Assembly (NCBI GenBank): GCA_964352775.1
Contig: CAYGTK010000208.1
Coordinates: 1-6,832, forward strand
Length of the DNA stretch: 6,832 nt
Origin: CAYGTK01 sp964352775
GTDB lineage: Bacteria > Bacteroidota > Bacteroidia > Chitinophagales > CAIOSU01
Reading direction: 5' to 3'
Numbering within the stretch: position 1 is the stretch's first letter; every line of letters begins with the position of its first letter. Shown here piece after piece: positions 5,154 to 6,832 of this stretch. A program made the position numbers and the translations under genes. The notes beneath the pieces are model-generated. The model was not told the origin of the DNA, ran no database searches, and saw nothing but the letters and a program-made list of their open reading frames with translations.

Positions 5154-6468
5154 TCGAATTCCACCCAGGAAAAGTAGTAGGCGTTTCAATATTAGCACCT
5201 AGCATGTGTAGGATATTGTATAGCCCAAAATAGGTGCGGTTGATGTAGATACCGTGGCTATTACCTCGGCTGCGCTTGCTTTTGCGGAGCATTTTGTTTT
5301 TGGAGAGGCCTTCGCCCATTTTGAATATCTCTTTGAAGTAGGCCTTGTCGCTAAAATCAAAACTGGGTTGGAAGAAGGGGCGACCTAATAAGCGGATACC
5401 CTCGCTGAAAATATTCACGTAAGCCTCGCGATCTTCGGGTGTATCTTCTGGGAAGATGAATCCTAGCTCTTCAAATATCTTCTCCGACGCTACAGGGTCG
5501 TCCAAATAATCGGGGCGAACTAGGCGGAAGAACTCTTGGTAAAAATCTTCTGGAATATCTTTCACACAACCAAAATCGAGAATACCTACGCGGCCATCCT
5601 CGGCTATTAAGTAGTTACCTGGGTGCGGATCAGCATGAACCCGCTTAAGGGTGTTCACTTGAAAGTCGTAGAACTTCCAAAGGGTTAATCCTATTTTATT
5701 TCGTAGTTCTTGGCTAGGGTTGGTCTTCAAGAAATCCTCAAAGTGCATACCCTCTATCCAATCCATAGTAAGCACGCGCTTGCTGCTATATTCAGGGTAG
5801 TAAGTAGGAAAGTAGAGTTCTTCAATGTGCGCACAAGCGGTAGAGATCTCCATACCGCGCTTCAATTCCAATTCGTAGTCGGTTTCTTCTAGCAGACGGT
5901 CTTTCACCTCACTAAAGTGCTCTTCTATTTCATGATCAGGAATACTCATCACGGTGGTTACAAAAGGCTTCACCATGTTCAAGTCGCTCACCACACTATC
6001 GCCCACGCCAGGGTATTGCACCTTTACGGCCAGTCTCTTGCCGTCTACTTTAGCCTCGTGTACTTGGCCTATGCTGGCAGCATGTAGGGCATCTTTACTA
6101 AAGCTATCAAACAGCTCCGTAGGGCTTTTATCAAAATACTTGTTAAACGTTTTTACCACCAGCGGGTAGGAGAGTGGCGGCGCATTGTGCTGGGCCAGCG
6201 CAAATACATCAGTATAAGCCTTGGGCAGTATGTTTTTATCCATACTTACCATTTGGGCCACCTTTAGGGCGCTGCCTTTCAGCTCGCTAAGGCTCTCAAA
6301 TATATCCTCGGCATTCTTCTTGTCCAGTTCCTCGCGGGTAACGGAGCTATCGAAAGCTTTCTTGGTATAGTGCTTCAGGTAATTGCCACCTACTTTGGCC
6401 CCTGTTTTTAAAAAACGGGTAGCCCGCTGTACTTTTCCTGTAGGTATCTTGTCTTGTGAGTTTGCCAT
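5140..6468 (-). CDS. ABC1/UbiB/AarF (ADCK-like) atypical kinase family protein
   Basis: This is a 442-residue protein of the ABC1/ADCK/UbiB family, atypical protein-kinase-like ATPases linked in other organisms to quinone biosynthesis and lipid homeostasis. The family-specific N-terminal motif appears as K69-V-A-Q72, where KxGQ is usual. The alanine-rich loop that replaces the normal kinase P-loop is AASIGQV (130-136). The ATP-site lysine is Lys149 (LAVKVQYPG), the EETDY motif is at 194-198, the catalytic loop is HADPHPGN (278-285), and the metal-binding DFG is at 298-300. The two C-terminal membrane helices of E. coli UbiB are not visible, so this is a soluble or peripheral short form. The start ATG at 6468 overlaps the stop of the TetR-like gene (TAATG), so the two are translationally coupled. 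The stop lies inside the amine oxidase gene: the two genes converge and overlap by 14 bp. Bacteroidota usually make menaquinone, so a quinone role here is only a family-based guess. Confidence 0.9.
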   Translation of the reverse strand: MANSQDKIPTGKVQRATRFLKTGAKVGGNYLKHYTKKAFDSSVTREELDKKNAEDIFESLSELKGSALKVAQMVSMDKNILPKAYTDVFALAQHNAPPLSYPLVVKTFNKYFDKSPTELFDSFSKDALHAASIGQVHEAKVDGKRLAVKVQYPGVGDSVVSDLNMVKPFVTTVMSIPDHEIEEHFSEVKDRLLEETDYELELKRGMEISTACAHIEELYFPTYYPEYSSKRVLTMDWIEGMHFEDFLKTNPSQELRNKIGLTLWKFYDFQVNTLKRVHADPHPGNYLIAEDGRVGILDFGCVKDIPEDFYQEFFRLVRPDYLDDPVASEKIFEELGFIFPEDTPEDREAYVNIFSEGIRLLGRPFFQPSFDFSDKAYFKEIFKMGEGLSKNKMLRKSKRSRGNSHGIYINRTYFGLYNILHMLGANIETPTTFPGWNSTRPS

Positions 6469-6832
6469 TATTTACCGTTGTTCAACCAAAATTTTCCGAG
6501 GTCGAACATGGAATCAAGTACATTGTAGCCCATCACATCGAAGGCTAAATTCACTACCTTTTCAATAGCGGCATCAGTTCGTTCAAAGTCTGCACTGTGG
6601 TCTTCTAACCAAAAGTTGATCACATACTTCAATTCCAACCAAAGGGCCTTGTCGTATATAGTGTCAATGCCAGCACGGGTGCGAACTTCCTCCACACTTT
6701 TTGCTTCGTTTATCAACTCATCGAAAAACTGTTTGGCATCTTCTTCCATCAACTCGAAGTAGTTTAGTGTACCCAGGCTCCTTCTGCTTCTACGCATAGA
6801 TAAGCGCACAAAATAGCGGTGGGGTTTTAATA
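6468..6832 (-). CDS. C-terminal part of a probable TetR-family transcriptional regulator, 5' partial
   Basis: The frame is open from the right edge of the window to a TAA at 6468-6470, giving 120 residues and no start inside the window. A GTG at 6809 is in frame, but reading continues upstream of it (LKPHRYF), so the true start is outside. The visible part is all-helical. The segments ELMEEDAKQFFDELI, then an aromatic ELKYVINFWLEDHS and TDAAIEKVVNLAFDVMG, match the ligand and dimer domain of TetR regulators as I recall them next to ABC1-kinase genes in Bacteroidota. The DNA-binding helix-turn-helix would lie at the missing N-terminus, so the family call is not proven. Its stop codon overlaps the kinase ATG by one base, so both proteins are probably made from one message. 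It may regulate that operon itself. Confidence 0.6.
   Translation of the reverse strand, partial: LKPHRYFVRLSMRRSRRSLGTLNYFELMEEDAKQFFDELINEAKSVEEVRTRAGIDTIYDKALWLELKYVINFWLEDHSADFERTDAAIEKVVNLAFDVMGYNVLDSMFDLGKFWLNNGK

Noticed and set aside
5710..6169. Plus-strand ORFs opposite the ABC1 kinase gene
   Set aside because: They are antisense to conserved kinase motifs and have no recognisable features.
6383..6568. 61-codon plus-strand ORF spanning the regulator/kinase junction
   Set aside because: It crosses two well-supported genes on the other strand and has no recognisable domain.
6807..6809. GTG as the start of the TetR-like gene
   Set aside because: The same frame stays open to the window edge and the product lacks the N-terminal DNA-binding domain, so the gene simply begins outside the window.

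Overview
The window looks like a chromosomal piece of a Bacteroidota (Bacteroidetes) genome. Four things point that way. The first 118 bases encode the tail of a type IX secretion (T9SS) C-terminal sorting domain. The BipA/TypA protein reads like the Bacteroidota form. A Bacteroidota-type -7 promoter element (TAnnTTTG) sits directly upstream of bipA. Most starts lack a Shine-Dalgarno sequence. I cannot place the organism below phylum. There are no rRNA or tRNA genes, CRISPR arrays, transposases or phage genes.

Layout. 2-118 (+): end of a secreted T9SS cargo protein. 183-1875 (+): three closely spaced genes of unknown function that probably form an operon: a cysteine-rich lipoprotein, a two-helix membrane protein and a five-helix membrane protein with a cysteine-bearing soluble tail. 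1910-3712 (-): bipA/typA, a translational GTPase, convergent with that operon. 3713-3950: the divergent region between bipA and an amine oxidase gene. It holds the bipA promoter, GTTAAC-type repeats, a possible 32-residue hydrophobic peptide ORF and a long RNA hairpin. 3951-5153 (+): a compact FAD-dependent amine oxidase with a Tat-like signal. 5140-6468 (-): an ABC1/UbiB/AarF atypical kinase whose 3' end overlaps the oxidase gene by 14 bp. 6468-6832 (-): the C-terminal part of a probable TetR-family regulator, running off the window and coupled to the kinase gene by a TAATG stop/start overlap.

How the parts relate. bipA is a housekeeping gene. The kinase and the TetR-like regulator form one coupled unit. 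The three-gene operon looks envelope-directed. The most interesting spot is the start of the amine oxidase gene. A 16-bp stem with one bulged base (3897-3952) pairs the whole oxidase ATG, and the small ORF (3853-3951) runs through that stem and ends on the oxidase start codon in a TAATG overlap. This fits a leader-peptide or translational-coupling switch, but it is an inference from sequence only. No clearly novel multi-gene system is evident otherwise.
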